NCBI RefSeq assembly: GCF_004217285.1
Contig: NZ_SHKS01000003.1
Location: 1 to 64,000, forward strand
Reading direction: 5' to 3'
From: Streptomyces sp. BK239
GTDB taxonomy: Bacteria > Actinomycetota > Actinomycetes > Streptomycetales > Streptomycetaceae
DNA: 64,000 nt
Shown piece after piece: positions 1 to 8,531 of this stretch (the stretch's first letter is position 1; each line of letters starts with the position of its first letter). The notes under the pieces are model-generated. The model had not been told where the DNA came from and did not search any database. It saw only the letters and a program-made list of their open reading frames with translations. A program made the translations under genes and the position numbers.

Positions 1-325
1 CCTCGGTGCTTTCCGGTTCCCCGCTCTCGCGGTTTCCCTTCCGGCGTTTCCGACTCTATCAGATCCTTTCGGCCCTGATTCCCAGTCAGAGGGGGTTTGC
101 CTTCCCGGCTGTTGGGCCGTTCCGACGAGTGAGACTTTAGCGGATTCCCCGCCGCCGAAGCGAGTCGGGGCCCGCGTCCTTTCGAACGCGGATTCCTCAT
201 TTCGCGAATACGCACGCCAATGAAACGACGACAGACCAATGGACTGCTCGTCGAGAGTCTGGTGAGGTACTTGCGGAATGGCTGTCCGGGGACCGACCGG
301 AGTCGGCGCTCACGTCGGACAACTC
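1..325 (-). other. 5' leader of an rRNA operon (16S lies outside the window)
   Basis: Read on the minus strand, this stretch carries the short blocks typical of Streptomyces 16S rRNA leaders, such as GATAGAGTCGGAAACGCCGG near 41-60. It has no long reading frame with Streptomyces codon bias. Two weak extra -10-like boxes occur on the minus strand, TAAAGT at 134-139 and TAGAGT at 53-58, as in the multiple tandem promoters known for rrn operons. The 16S gene itself would start to the left of position 1. The identification is from remembered leader sequence, not an alignment. Confidence 0.7.
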
Positions 326-330
326 GGAGA

Positions 331-359
331 ACACTACGTATCGGCCCGGGGTGTGTCAA
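331..359 (-). promoter_or_regulatory. rRNA operon promoter (vegetative sigma type)
   Basis: On the minus strand a perfect -35 TTGACA (354-359) and a -10 TAGTGT (331-336) are separated by 17 nt. This is the strongest consensus promoter in the window and matches the HrdB-type promoters of Streptomyces rrn operons. It points away from trpS. Confidence 0.8.
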
Positions 360-387
360 CCCGCCTCCTCGGCGGCCCCACGCGGCG

Positions 388-393
388 TACTGT
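388..393 (+). promoter_or_regulatory. -10 element for the trpS leader transcript
   Basis: TACTGT ends 6 nt before the leader-peptide ATG at 400, so transcription should begin at or next to that codon and the leader peptide would be read from a leaderless 5' end. No good -35 is visible 17-18 nt upstream. Confidence 0.45.
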
Positions 394-399
394 GGGGGC

Positions 400-441
400 A
401 TGTTCATGCGTACGCGCAACCAGCAGTGGTGGGCCGCCTGA
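400..441 (+). CDS. trpS leader peptide with tandem Trp codons
   Basis: This 13-residue open frame encodes MFMRTRNQQWWAA and stops at TGA 439-441. The two adjacent TGG codons (427-432) are the sensor: when charged Trp-tRNA is scarce or the main synthetase is inhibited, a ribosome stalls here. The second Trp codon abuts the first attenuator arm (432-438). Ribosome-mediated attenuation of the auxiliary, indolmycin-resistant tryptophanyl-tRNA synthetase gene is known in S. coelicolor, and the layout here fits it. An internal ATG at 406 is a possible alternative start. Confidence 0.85.
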   Translation: MFMRTRNQQWWAA

Positions 442-500
442 GGGCGGCCGGACTCGCGTATGCAGTCAGCGGCCGCCGCCTCGGCGGCCGTTCTCGTTTC
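432..500 (+). promoter_or_regulatory. transcription attenuator of trpS
   Basis: Four pairing segments can be read directly. Segment 1 is GGCCGCC (432-438), segment 2 GGCGGCC (443-449), segment 3 CGGCCGCCG (470-478) and segment 4 CGGCGGCCG (482-490). Arms 3 and 4 form a 9-bp stem with a 3-nt loop followed by a T-rich stretch (491-500), an intrinsic terminator. Arm 2 can pair instead with 471-477 as antiterminator, and arm 1 with arm 2. Stalling at 427-432 would mask arm 1, free arm 2 and prevent termination. Confidence 0.85.
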
Positions 501-555
501 TCCCTCCTGAGAGCCGGCCGGCGGGCGCGGCGGTCATCGACCAGGAGGTGGAGTG

Positions 556-1581
556 ATGAAGAGGGTCTTCAGCGGGGTCAAGCCGACCGGGCATCTGACG
601 CTGGGGAACTACCTGGGGGCCATGCGGCAGTGGGCCGAGGTGGACCAGCACCGGGCGGACGCCTTGTTCTGCGTCGTCGACCTGCACGCGCTGACCGTGG
701 ACCACGATCCGGCGCGGGTGCGTCGGCTCAGTAGGCAGACGGCCACCCTGTTGCTGGCGGCCGGGCTGGATCCGGCGTTGTGCACCCTGTTCGTGCAGAG
801 CCATGTGGACGAGCACGCGCGGCTGTCGTACCTGCTGGAGTGCGTGGCCACCGACGGCGAGATGCGTCGGATGATCCAGTACAAGGAGAAGGCCGGACGG
901 GAACGCGAGCGCGGTGGGAGCGTGCGGCTGTCGCTGCTGACGTATCCGGTGCTGATGGCCGCGGACATCCTGGCCTACGCGGCGGACGAGGTGCCCGTGG
1001 GCGACGACCAGGCACAGCACGTGCAGCTGACGCGGGATCTGGCATTGCGGTTCAACCAGCGCTACGGGCAGACGTTCGTGGTGCCGAGGGCCACGCATCC
1101 GGCGGTGGCCGCCCGGGTGATGAACCTGCAGGAGCCCGCGTCGAAGATGGGCAAGAGCGAGGACTCCGGACCGGGGATCGTCTACCTGCTGGACGAGCCG
1201 GACGTGGTGCGCAAGAAGGTCATGCGGGCCGTGACCGACAGCGGCCGGGAGGTCGTGTACGACCGGGCGGGGCGGCCGGGGGTGGCGAATCTGCTGGAGA
1301 TCCTCGCCGCGTGCACGGGCGGGAACCCCGAATCCCTCAGCGACCGTTACCGGTCGTACGGCGCTTTGAAGAAGGACACGGCGGACGCTGTGGTCGAGGT
1401 CCTGAAGCCCCTGCAGGCCAGGCACAAGGAACTGTGCGCTGACCCGGCGTATGTCGAGGGGGTGCTGAGGGAGGGTGCGGAGAAGGCCCGGGCGATGGCC
1501 CGTCCGGTGGTCGACTCCGCCTATCGCGCGATCGGACTGCTGCCGCCGGTGCCGGAGCCGCTGCCGGTCGCGACACCGTGA
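556..1581 (+). CDS. trpS: tryptophanyl-tRNA synthetase, auxiliary type
   Basis: Class I aminoacyl-tRNA synthetase that charges tRNA-Trp in the cytoplasm. The HIGH-type signature appears near residues 11-18 (TGHLTLGN) and the KMSKS-type loop as KMGKS at about 197-201. The 341-aa length is normal for bacterial TrpRS. ATG 556 is preferred over GTG 553 because AGGAGG at 543-548 then lies 7 nt upstream. The leader peptide and attenuator upstream mark it as the inducible copy (TrpRS1), which in S. coelicolor gives indolmycin resistance; the housekeeping copy would lie elsewhere. Assignment to TrpRS is firm; resistance is inferred from family and context. Confidence 0.95.
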   Translation: MKRVFSGVKPTGHLTLGNYLGAMRQWAEVDQHRADALFCVVDLHALTVDHDPARVRRLSRQTATLLLAAGLDPALCTLFVQSHVDEHARLSYLLECVATDGEMRRMIQYKEKAGRERERGGSVRLSLLTYPVLMAADILAYAADEVPVGDDQAQHVQLTRDLALRFNQRYGQTFVVPRATHPAVAARVMNLQEPASKMGKSEDSGPGIVYLLDEPDVVRKKVMRAVTDSGREVVYDRAGRPGVANLLEILAACTGGNPESLSDRYRSYGALKKDTADAVVEVLKPLQARHKELCADPAYVEGVLREGAEKARAMARPVVDSAYRAIGLLPPVPEPLPVATP

Positions 1582-1610
1582 GGTGACTGCTCCCCGGTGG
1601 GCGGGCGGCG

Positions 1611-2423
1611 TCAGTCCTTCGTGCCGGAGGCCAGTTGACGGCTGCGGTCGCGGGCGGCTTCGAGGGCCGCGATGAGGGCGGCGCGTACGCCGTGGTTCTC
1701 CAGTTCGCGGATGGCGTTGATGGTGGTGCCCGCCGGGGAGGTGACGTTCTCGCGGAGCTTGACGGGGTGTTCGCCGCTGTCGCGGAGCATCGTGGCCGCG
1801 CCGATGGCGGACTGGACGATGAGGTCGTGGGCCTTGTCGCGGGGCAGGCCGAGCAGGATGCCGGCGTCGGTCATCGCTTCGACCAGGTAGAAGAAGTAGG
1901 CCGGGCCGGAGCCGGAGAGGGCGGTGCAGGCGTCCTGCTGGGACTCGGGGACGCGCAGGGTCTTGCCGACCGAGCCGAAGATCTCCTCGGTGTGGGCGAG
2001 GTCGGCTTCGCCTGCGTGGCTGCCGGCGGAGATGACGGACATGGCCTCGTCGACGAGGGCGGGGGTGTTCGTCATGACGCGGACGACGGGGACGCCGGCG
2101 GTGAGGCGGTCCTCGACGAACGCGGTGGTGATGCCGGCGGCTCCGCTGATGACCAGGCGGCCGGCGGGGACGTGCGGGGCGAGTTCCTCGAGGAGGGCGC
2201 CCATGTCCTGCGGCTTGACCGTGAGGATGAGGGTGTCGGCGGTCTTGGCGGCTTCGGCGTTGGTGACCGGGACGACTCCGTGGCGGCTGCGGAGTTCCTC
2301 GGCCCGCTCGGCGCGGCGGGCGGTGACGAGGAGGTCGGCGGGGGGCCAGCCGCCTCGGAGCATTCCGCTGAGAAGGGCTTCGCCGATCTTGCCGGTGCCG
2401 AGGACTGCGACTTTCTGGGTCAT
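1611..2423 (-). CDS. proC: pyrroline-5-carboxylate reductase
   Basis: Last step of proline synthesis: NAD(P)H reduction of pyrroline-5-carboxylate in the cytoplasm. The 270-aa protein opens with a Rossmann motif, VAVLGTGKIGEAL, at about residues 5-17, and its C-terminal half has the conserved P5CR helical-domain run (LSGSGPAYFF, then the TSPAGTT segment). GGAGG lies about 11 nt before the ATG. It is convergent with trpS (about 30 nt apart), with no clear terminator between. Length and motifs are standard for the family. Confidence 0.95.
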   Translation of the reverse strand: MTQKVAVLGTGKIGEALLSGMLRGGWPPADLLVTARRAERAEELRSRHGVVPVTNAEAAKTADTLILTVKPQDMGALLEELAPHVPAGRLVISGAAGITTAFVEDRLTAGVPVVRVMTNTPALVDEAMSVISAGSHAGEADLAHTEEIFGSVGKTLRVPESQQDACTALSGSGPAYFFYLVEAMTDAGILLGLPRDKAHDLIVQSAIGAATMLRDSGEHPVKLRENVTSPAGTTINAIRELENHGVRAALIAALEAARDRSRQLASGTKD

Positions 2424-2562
2424 GGCGGGGTGTCCTCCGGAAGGGTGCGTCGTCCTGAGGGCATCCTCGCATCCGGGGTGGGCCGCGTGGTGCGGTCGTC
2501 CGGCAGGCGGGACGTCGGGCGGGGCGGTGGAGCGGGGCCGGCGCGCGGTCGCGGGCGGGCTG

Positions 2563-3332
2563 TCATGCCGTACGCCTGCGGAGTGTCGCCGCGCCCAGGC
2601 CGAGGACCAGCAGGGCGCAGCCGGCCACGATGAGGATGTCGCGGACGAAGGTCGCCGTCATGTCGGTGTGCCTGAGGACCTCGTTCATGCCGTCGACGGC
2701 GTAGGACATGGGCAGCACGTTGGAGAGGCCTTCGAGGGCGGGGTGCATCTCGTCGCGCGGGGTGAACAGGCCGCACAGGAGGAGCTGGGGGAAGATCACC
2801 GCCGGCATGAACTGGACCGCCTGGAACTCCGAGGCGGCGAAGGCGGAGACGAACAGGCCGAGGGCCGTGCCGAGGAGCGCATCGAGCAGGGCCACCAGGA
2901 GGAGGAGCCAGGGGCTGCCCGTGACGTCGAGGTCGAGGAACCAGACGGCGAGGCCGGTGGCCAGGACGGACTGGACGATCGCGAGGGCTCCGAAGGCGAG
3001 GGCGTAGCCGGCGATCAGGTCGCCCTTGCCGAGGGGGAGGGCGAGGAGGCGTTCCAGGGTGCCGGAGGTGCGTTCGCGCAGGGTGGCGATGGAGGTCACC
3101 AGGAACATCGTGATCAGCGGGAAGATCCCGAGGAGGGAGGCTCCGATGTCGTCGAACGTGCGGGGGCTGCCGTCGAAGACGTAGCGGAGCAGGAAGAGCA
3201 TCGCGCACGGGATGACGATCATCAGGGCGATGGTGCGGGGGTCATGGCGGAGCTGGCGCAGGACGCGCGCCGCGGTGGCGGTGGTGCGCGAGAGGTTGAG
3301 GGGGCCGGTGGGGGCGGGGCGGGTCGGTGTGG

Positions 3333-3336
<4 letters not shown>
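2563..3336 (-). CDS. ABC-2 type transporter permease
   Basis: Membrane half of an ABC exporter, 257 aa with about six hydrophobic segments (first around residues 35-55) and an ABC-2-type loop containing RERTSGTLERL near residue 88. The ATG overlaps the stop of the upstream ATPase by 4 nt (ATGA at 3333-3336), so the two are translationally coupled and surely form one transporter. The substrate cannot be read from sequence; drug or lipid export is usual for the family. Confidence 0.9.
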
Positions 3337-4145
<809 letters not shown>

Positions 4146-4292
4146 GTGATGAATAGTGCGCCTCGGTCGAGGCGTCGTCAAGAGGGGGCGAGGGCGGGCG
4201 GGACGTGGTCGAGAAGGGCCGGGCCCGGAACATGCGTGTGCGGCGGCCCCGGAACCGGGAGCCGCCGCACGGGAGAGGTGTGGTCCGCGGGG

Positions 4293-5063
4293 TCAGGGGC
4301 GGAGGGCGACCAGGAACGCGACGTCGTAGGTCTCCTCGACCATGCCGTCCGGGAAGACGGTCAGGAGGTGCCGGCGCTCCTCTTCGAGGAAGGCGGCGGT
4401 GCTCTCCGGGCCGTGGACGAGGAAGATCGAGTGGCTGCCGATGTTGGCCAGATGGGTGTCCAGGGGGACGCGGCGGCTCCAGCGGACCTGGCCGCGGGCG
4501 AAGTCCAGGGGGTCGGTCGGGCCGGCCAGGACCGCGTGCGTGCCGTCGCCGTTCCTGCCGGCGGTCCGCTCCAGGCCGAAGTGGCGCTGGACGCGGTCGG
4601 TCTGGGCGTCGATCCAGGGCACGTCGAGTGCGGCGGCGTTCCACCACAGGACGAGGGCGCCTCCGGGGCGCAGCACGCGTACGGCCTCCGGGACGGAGCG
4701 CGCCGGGTCCGTCCAGTGCCAGGACTGGGCGTAGGTGAGGAAGTCGACGGAGGCGGTGGCGAGGGGGAGTCGGTTGCCGTCACCTCGGACGACCGGCACC
4801 TCGGGGAGGGCGCGGCGGAACTGCTCAGCCATGCCGTCGCCCGGTTCGACCGCGACGACGTCGGCGCCGCGGGCGTGCAGGAGGGCGGTCGCGATGCCGG
4901 TGCCCGCGCCGATGTCGGCGACGCGCGCCCCGGCGAGCGGATGGGCCGCCATGGCCTCGATCGCTTCGAGGAGGGCGGGCGGGTAGGAGGGGCGGTTGGC
5001 GGCGTACTGGGCTGCGGCGGAGCTGAAGGAGAGCGCTCGGTCGGTGTGTGCGGGAGCCGTCAT
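4293..5063 (-). CDS. class I SAM-dependent methyltransferase
   Basis: A 256-aa methyltransferase of the UbiE/Methyltransf_11 type. The SAM-binding glycine motif VADIGAGTGIAT lies near residues 48-59, followed by an acidic VVAVEPGDGM segment and the post-motif VRVLRPGGALVLWW. The acceptor is unknown. It lies upstream of, and in the same direction as, the ABC transporter operon, with about 150 nt between that includes a candidate operator, so it is probably a separate transcription unit. Confidence 0.85.
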   Translation of the reverse strand: MTAPAHTDRALSFSSAAAQYAANRPSYPPALLEAIEAMAAHPLAGARVADIGAGTGIATALLHARGADVVAVEPGDGMAEQFRRALPEVPVVRGDGNRLPLATASVDFLTYAQSWHWTDPARSVPEAVRVLRPGGALVLWWNAAALDVPWIDAQTDRVQRHFGLERTAGRNGDGTHAVLAGPTDPLDFARGQVRWSRRVPLDTHLANIGSHSIFLVHGPESTAAFLEEERRHLLTVFPDGMVEETYDVAFLVALRP

Positions 5064-5127
5064 GGGGCCATGGTGGGCCGGGGCGGGCGGCGAGGGGAAC
5101 GGGGCCTGCGGGTACGCCGAGGGCGGG

Positions 5128-5625
5128 TCAGGTCCGGCGGCGCTTCTTGGACGGGTTGCCCGTACGGCGGCCGGAGCGGCGTTCGTACTGGACGCGGGCC
5201 GCCTCGTACTCCTCGCGGTGGAGCTTCTCGCCCGGGGCCTCGATGAGCGAGCGGAAGAAGTAGGCGAGCAGGGAGCCGACGAAGCCGATGGCCAGCAGAC
5301 CCCGCAGGGAGGACTGGCGGTCGGGGTCGTGACGCTTGGTGAAGCCCTCCAGGGTGTGCCGGAAGGCCAGCGCGCTGCACACCGCGAACATGACGACGAC
5401 CAGCAGGATCACGAAGCTGCCGCTGTCGGCGATCGCGAGGCCCTCGTAGGCGAGGCGCAGCACCAGGCAGGAGCCGACCGCGGCGGCGAGGGACCCGACG
5501 GACGCGGCGGCCCGGCGGGCGGCGTAGCCCTGGTCGTGGTGGACCCAGGTCGTGCCGAAGAAGCGCAGGGGCTCGGGGCGGGGGCCGGTGGTGGCGCCGC
5601 CCCGGGCGCCGTTGTCGTCGCTCAC
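5128..5625 (-). CDS. conserved three-span membrane protein, function unknown
   Basis: 165 aa with three hydrophobic segments at roughly residues 40-65, 68-90 and 107-127 and a strongly basic C-terminus rich in Arg and Lys. No catalytic motif is recognisable. The GTG start at 5625 is preceded by CATAAT with 6 nt between, so the mRNA is probably leaderless. It is a typical conserved actinobacterial membrane protein of unknown role. Confidence 0.75.
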   Translation of the reverse strand: MSDDNGARGGATTGPRPEPLRFFGTTWVHHDQGYAARRAAASVGSLAAAVGSCLVLRLAYEGLAIADSGSFVILLVVVMFAVCSALAFRHTLEGFTKRHDPDRQSSLRGLLAIGFVGSLLAYFFRSLIEAPGEKLHREEYEAARVQYERRSGRRTGNPSKKRRRT

Positions 5626-5775
5626 ATGACGATTATGGCCGCGGGCGGGGCGGGCCCCCGGGCGGGGCCGGGGCGGGGCGGGCTTCCGTCGGGTTTGCCG
5701 TCAGGTGTCCCGTCGGGCCTTCCGTCCGGCCTTCGAACCGGTCGAGCCGGTGGGAGCCCGCCCGTGCCGTGCGGG

Positions 5776-6090
5776 TCAGCCGCAGCGTGAGGCCACGTAG
5801 CCGTCGCTGCCCGTGCGGACGTAGGTGTCCGAGACGTACTGGCCGCTGCCGATGTTGTCCCAGATGTTCGACGTGCCGTACGGGCCGCTGACCGTTGTGC
5901 CCGGCGTCTGGCAGTAGATCGTCACCGAGGCCCCTTCGGGCAGGACGCGGACCACGCCGTAACCGGTGCCGGGACCGCTGCGGACGTTCAGCCGGACGCC
6001 CGGGGCGACCGGATAGGAGTTCACCGCCACGGCCGCCCGCCGCATCGGCTCCCCGCCGCCCTCCACCTCTTCGACCTGCTCGACAGACAT
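5776..6090 (-). CDS. small bacterial SH3-domain protein
   Basis: 104 aa. A single bacterial SH3 domain (about residues 25-100) is marked by LNVRSGPGTGYGVV, the standard SH3b opening. Bacterial SH3 domains usually bind peptidoglycan or proteins, but no signal peptide is visible and the first 20 residues are acidic (EQVEEVEGGGE). The start at ATG 6090 is supported by GGGGGAGG about 7 nt upstream; a longer reading frame to 6303 lacks this. Two cysteines near the C-terminal half could form a disulfide if the protein is exported. Confidence 0.75.
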   Translation of the reverse strand: MSVEQVEEVEGGGEPMRRAAVAVNSYPVAPGVRLNVRSGPGTGYGVVRVLPEGASVTIYCQTPGTTVSGPYGTSNIWDNIGSGQYVSDTYVRTGSDGYVASRCG

Positions 6091-6138
6091 GACTGAACCT
6101 CCCCCGTGAACCCCCATGACCTCCATGGGGGGAGACGT

Positions 6139-6154
6139 TGATTCCCTGGAATCA
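6139..6154. promoter_or_regulatory. dyad between the SH3 gene and the kinase gene
   Basis: TGATTCC-CT-GGAATCA is a perfect 7-bp inverted repeat with a 2-nt centre. It lies 49 nt upstream of the SH3 gene and about 75 nt upstream of a TAGGCT -10-like box (6229-6234) for the kinase. It is a candidate binding site acting on one or both divergent genes. Confidence 0.45.
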
Positions 6155-6283
6155 GCGGCTGAAACACATGTATGCAATTCGAACACGGGGGCCTGGCAAG
6201 CCTCCTCGGTCCCGTCAGCCTCATCGACTAGGCTCCCTGCGTCGCGCGCGCCGATTCGCGGCCGAACAGCACGGGGGTGGTCC

Positions 6284-8503
6284 ATGGCGCCACAGCGCAA
6301 CACCGGATCGGATGCGGAAGCGGAACTTCCCGAATACGCCGGCCACTACCGTCTGGAATCCTGTCTGGGCTCGGGCGGGATGGGCGTGGTCCACCTGGCC
6401 CGCAGCACCTCGGGGATGAAGCTCGCGGTGAAGGTCGTGCACGCCCGGTTCGCCGAGGACCCCGAGTTCAGAGGGCGGTTCCGGCAGGAGGTCGCCGCCG
6501 CGAGACGGGTGAGCGGGGCGTTCACCGCACCCGTCGTCGACGCCGACCCGGAGGCCGGACGGCCCTGGATGGCCACGCTGTTCATCCCCGGCTCGACCCT
6601 CTCGGACCAGGTGAAGCGGAACGGGCCCATGAGCACGGGTGAGTTGCGGCGGCTGATGGCCGGACTCGCGGAGGCCTTGCGCGACATCCATCGCGTCGGC
6701 GTCGTCCACCGGGATCTGAAGCCCAGCAACGTCCTGCTCGCCGAGGACGGCCCGAAGGTCATCGACTTCGGCATCTCCCGGCCCAAGGACAGCGAACTGC
6801 GCACCGAGACAGGGAAGTTGATCGGCACCCCGCCGTTCATGGCGCCGGAGCAGTTCCGGCGGCCCAGGGAGGTCGGGCCCGCCGCCGACATCTTCGCGCT
6901 CGGGTCGGTCCTGGTGCACGCGGCGACCGGGCGGGGGCCGTTCGACTCCGACAGCCCCTACGTCGTCGCCTACCAGGTCGTGCACGACGAGCCCGACCTG
7001 ACGGGCGTGCCGCAGGTGCTCGCCCCGCTGGTCCAGCGCTGCCTGGCGAAGGAGCCCGAGGAGCGGCCCACACCGGACGAGCTGATGCGGGAACTGCGTT
7101 CGGTGTCGGCCTCGTACGACACACAGGTGTTCATACCGGCGCCGCGGGACCGGGACGGGGACCGGGAGAGAGACCAGGACCAGAACCTGGACCGCGATTC
7201 CCTCCGTCTCACCGGTCAGGCGGACACCGCCGGCGAGGACGACACCGAGAGCAGTAAGGCCGTCGGGAGCCACGGGGACTCCGAAGGCGGCGGGCACGCC
7301 GAGAAGGGCGGGGCCGCCCCGCCCGCGCCCCGCACCCGGCGTCGGCTGCTCCGGCCGATGGCGGTCGCGGCGGGGGCGCTGAGCCTCGTCGCGGGCGGGG
7401 TCGCCGCCGTGCAGTGGGCCGGGGGCGCGCCCGCGCAGGGGCCCACCGGGGGGCGGACGGCGCCGGCCGGGTTCTCGGCGTGGAGGTCGGACCCGGTCTC
7501 CGACGCGCAGACCGCGCCCGAGTGCTCCTACGGCGCGGGGAAGCTCCTGTGCGCCCAGGCGGGGACGGTCCTCGCGCTCGACCCCGCCGACGGCTCCCCT
7601 GCCTGGCGGCACACCGTCGAGGCGCCCCTCGGCAGCGGGGCGCCGGTCCTCGTCGGCGGTCTGGTGCAACCCCCGGCGCACCTGGCCCCGCGGCTGGAGG
7701 CGCTCGACCCCGCCTCGGGCGAGGCGCGCTGGACGGCGGACGTGCCCGAGTACAACGCGCTGCACGCCGTCGGCGACATGCTGCTGCTCACCTCCCCCGA
7801 CGGAACGGTCACCGGCGTCGACGGCGCCACGGGCAAGACAGCGTGGAGCCGTACGGTCCCCGGGCAGCCCGCGCCGTACTTCACGTCGTTCGCCGGCGAT
7901 CCGCTCGCCTACGTGACGAGCACCTCCGACCCGGGGAGGACCTCGGTCACCGCCGTGGACCCGGCCACGGGCGCCGTGCGGTGGCAGGCGGGGCTGGACG
8001 GCACCCTCACGGCCGTCGGCAGCCATGACGGGGCCCTGTTACTGCTGTCGATCGAGGACGAGACCGGGTACACCGACGCCGTCGTGCGCTACGACCCCGT
8101 GTCGAAGTCGACCCGCCGGGTGAAGCTGCCGGTGACCCGCCAGGACCCGCAGGCCGGCGTGCGCGGGGACGTCGTCTACCTGCTGAGCACCGGCGGGGCG
8201 CTGGAGGCCGTCGACATGGCGGGACGCCGCGTCCTGTGGCAGCTGGAGACCGGCGTGAGCCGGGGCTCGGAGCCGGTCACCGACGGCCGGCATGTGTACC
8301 TCGTCGGCGCGGACGGACGGCTCCTCGGGGTCGACGCCCGCGCCGGCCGGCTGCTCGGGCAGACCCCGGCCCGCCTCGGCGCGCACGGCGACCGGGTGGC
8401 GGCCTCCCTGCCGGCGCCCGTCGTCGCGGACGGGCGCGTGTACGGCAGTGCGCCCGACGGCACCGTCTTCGCGGTGGACGGGGGCGACCCGGCGGGCTGG
8501 TGA
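6284..8503 (+). CDS. membrane Ser/Thr protein kinase with extracellular PQQ-type propeller
   Basis: 739 aa. Residues about 22-280 are a Hanks-type kinase: glycine loop LGSGGMGVV at 28-36, Lys50 in VKVV, catalytic HRDLKPSN with Asp144, and DFG as DFGIS. A charged linker follows, then one membrane span at about 359-381 and an outer domain (about 400-739) with repeated ALDPADGSPAW-like blades of a PQQ beta-propeller, suggesting it senses an external ligand. ATG 6284 is preferred over an upstream frame because of local GGGGG and kinase length. Codon 586 (8039-8041) is TTA, so translation should depend on the developmental tRNA bldA. Confidence 0.92.
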   Translation: MAPQRNTGSDAEAELPEYAGHYRLESCLGSGGMGVVHLARSTSGMKLAVKVVHARFAEDPEFRGRFRQEVAAARRVSGAFTAPVVDADPEAGRPWMATLFIPGSTLSDQVKRNGPMSTGELRRLMAGLAEALRDIHRVGVVHRDLKPSNVLLAEDGPKVIDFGISRPKDSELRTETGKLIGTPPFMAPEQFRRPREVGPAADIFALGSVLVHAATGRGPFDSDSPYVVAYQVVHDEPDLTGVPQVLAPLVQRCLAKEPEERPTPDELMRELRSVSASYDTQVFIPAPRDRDGDRERDQDQNLDRDSLRLTGQADTAGEDDTESSKAVGSHGDSEGGGHAEKGGAAPPAPRTRRRLLRPMAVAAGALSLVAGGVAAVQWAGGAPAQGPTGGRTAPAGFSAWRSDPVSDAQTAPECSYGAGKLLCAQAGTVLALDPADGSPAWRHTVEAPLGSGAPVLVGGLVQPPAHLAPRLEALDPASGEARWTADVPEYNALHAVGDMLLLTSPDGTVTGVDGATGKTAWSRTVPGQPAPYFTSFAGDPLAYVTSTSDPGRTSVTAVDPATGAVRWQAGLDGTLTAVGSHDGALLLLSIEDETGYTDAVVRYDPVSKSTRRVKLPVTRQDPQAGVRGDVVYLLSTGGALEAVDMAGRRVLWQLETGVSRGSEPVTDGRHVYLVGADGRLLGVDARAGRLLGQTPARLGAHGDRVAASLPAPVVADGRVYGSAPDGTVFAVDGGDPAGW

Positions 8504-8531
8504 ACCCGCCGTGGCCCCCGCGGCACCGGGA

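Noticed and set aside
1..210. A tRNA or small RNA gene at the left edge
   Set aside because: No cloverleaf; the sequence matches the pattern of an rRNA leader instead.
4155..4292. Possible small gene between the methyltransferase and the ABC ATPase
   Set aside because: No frame with a ribosome site or a -10 in place; likely promoter DNA.
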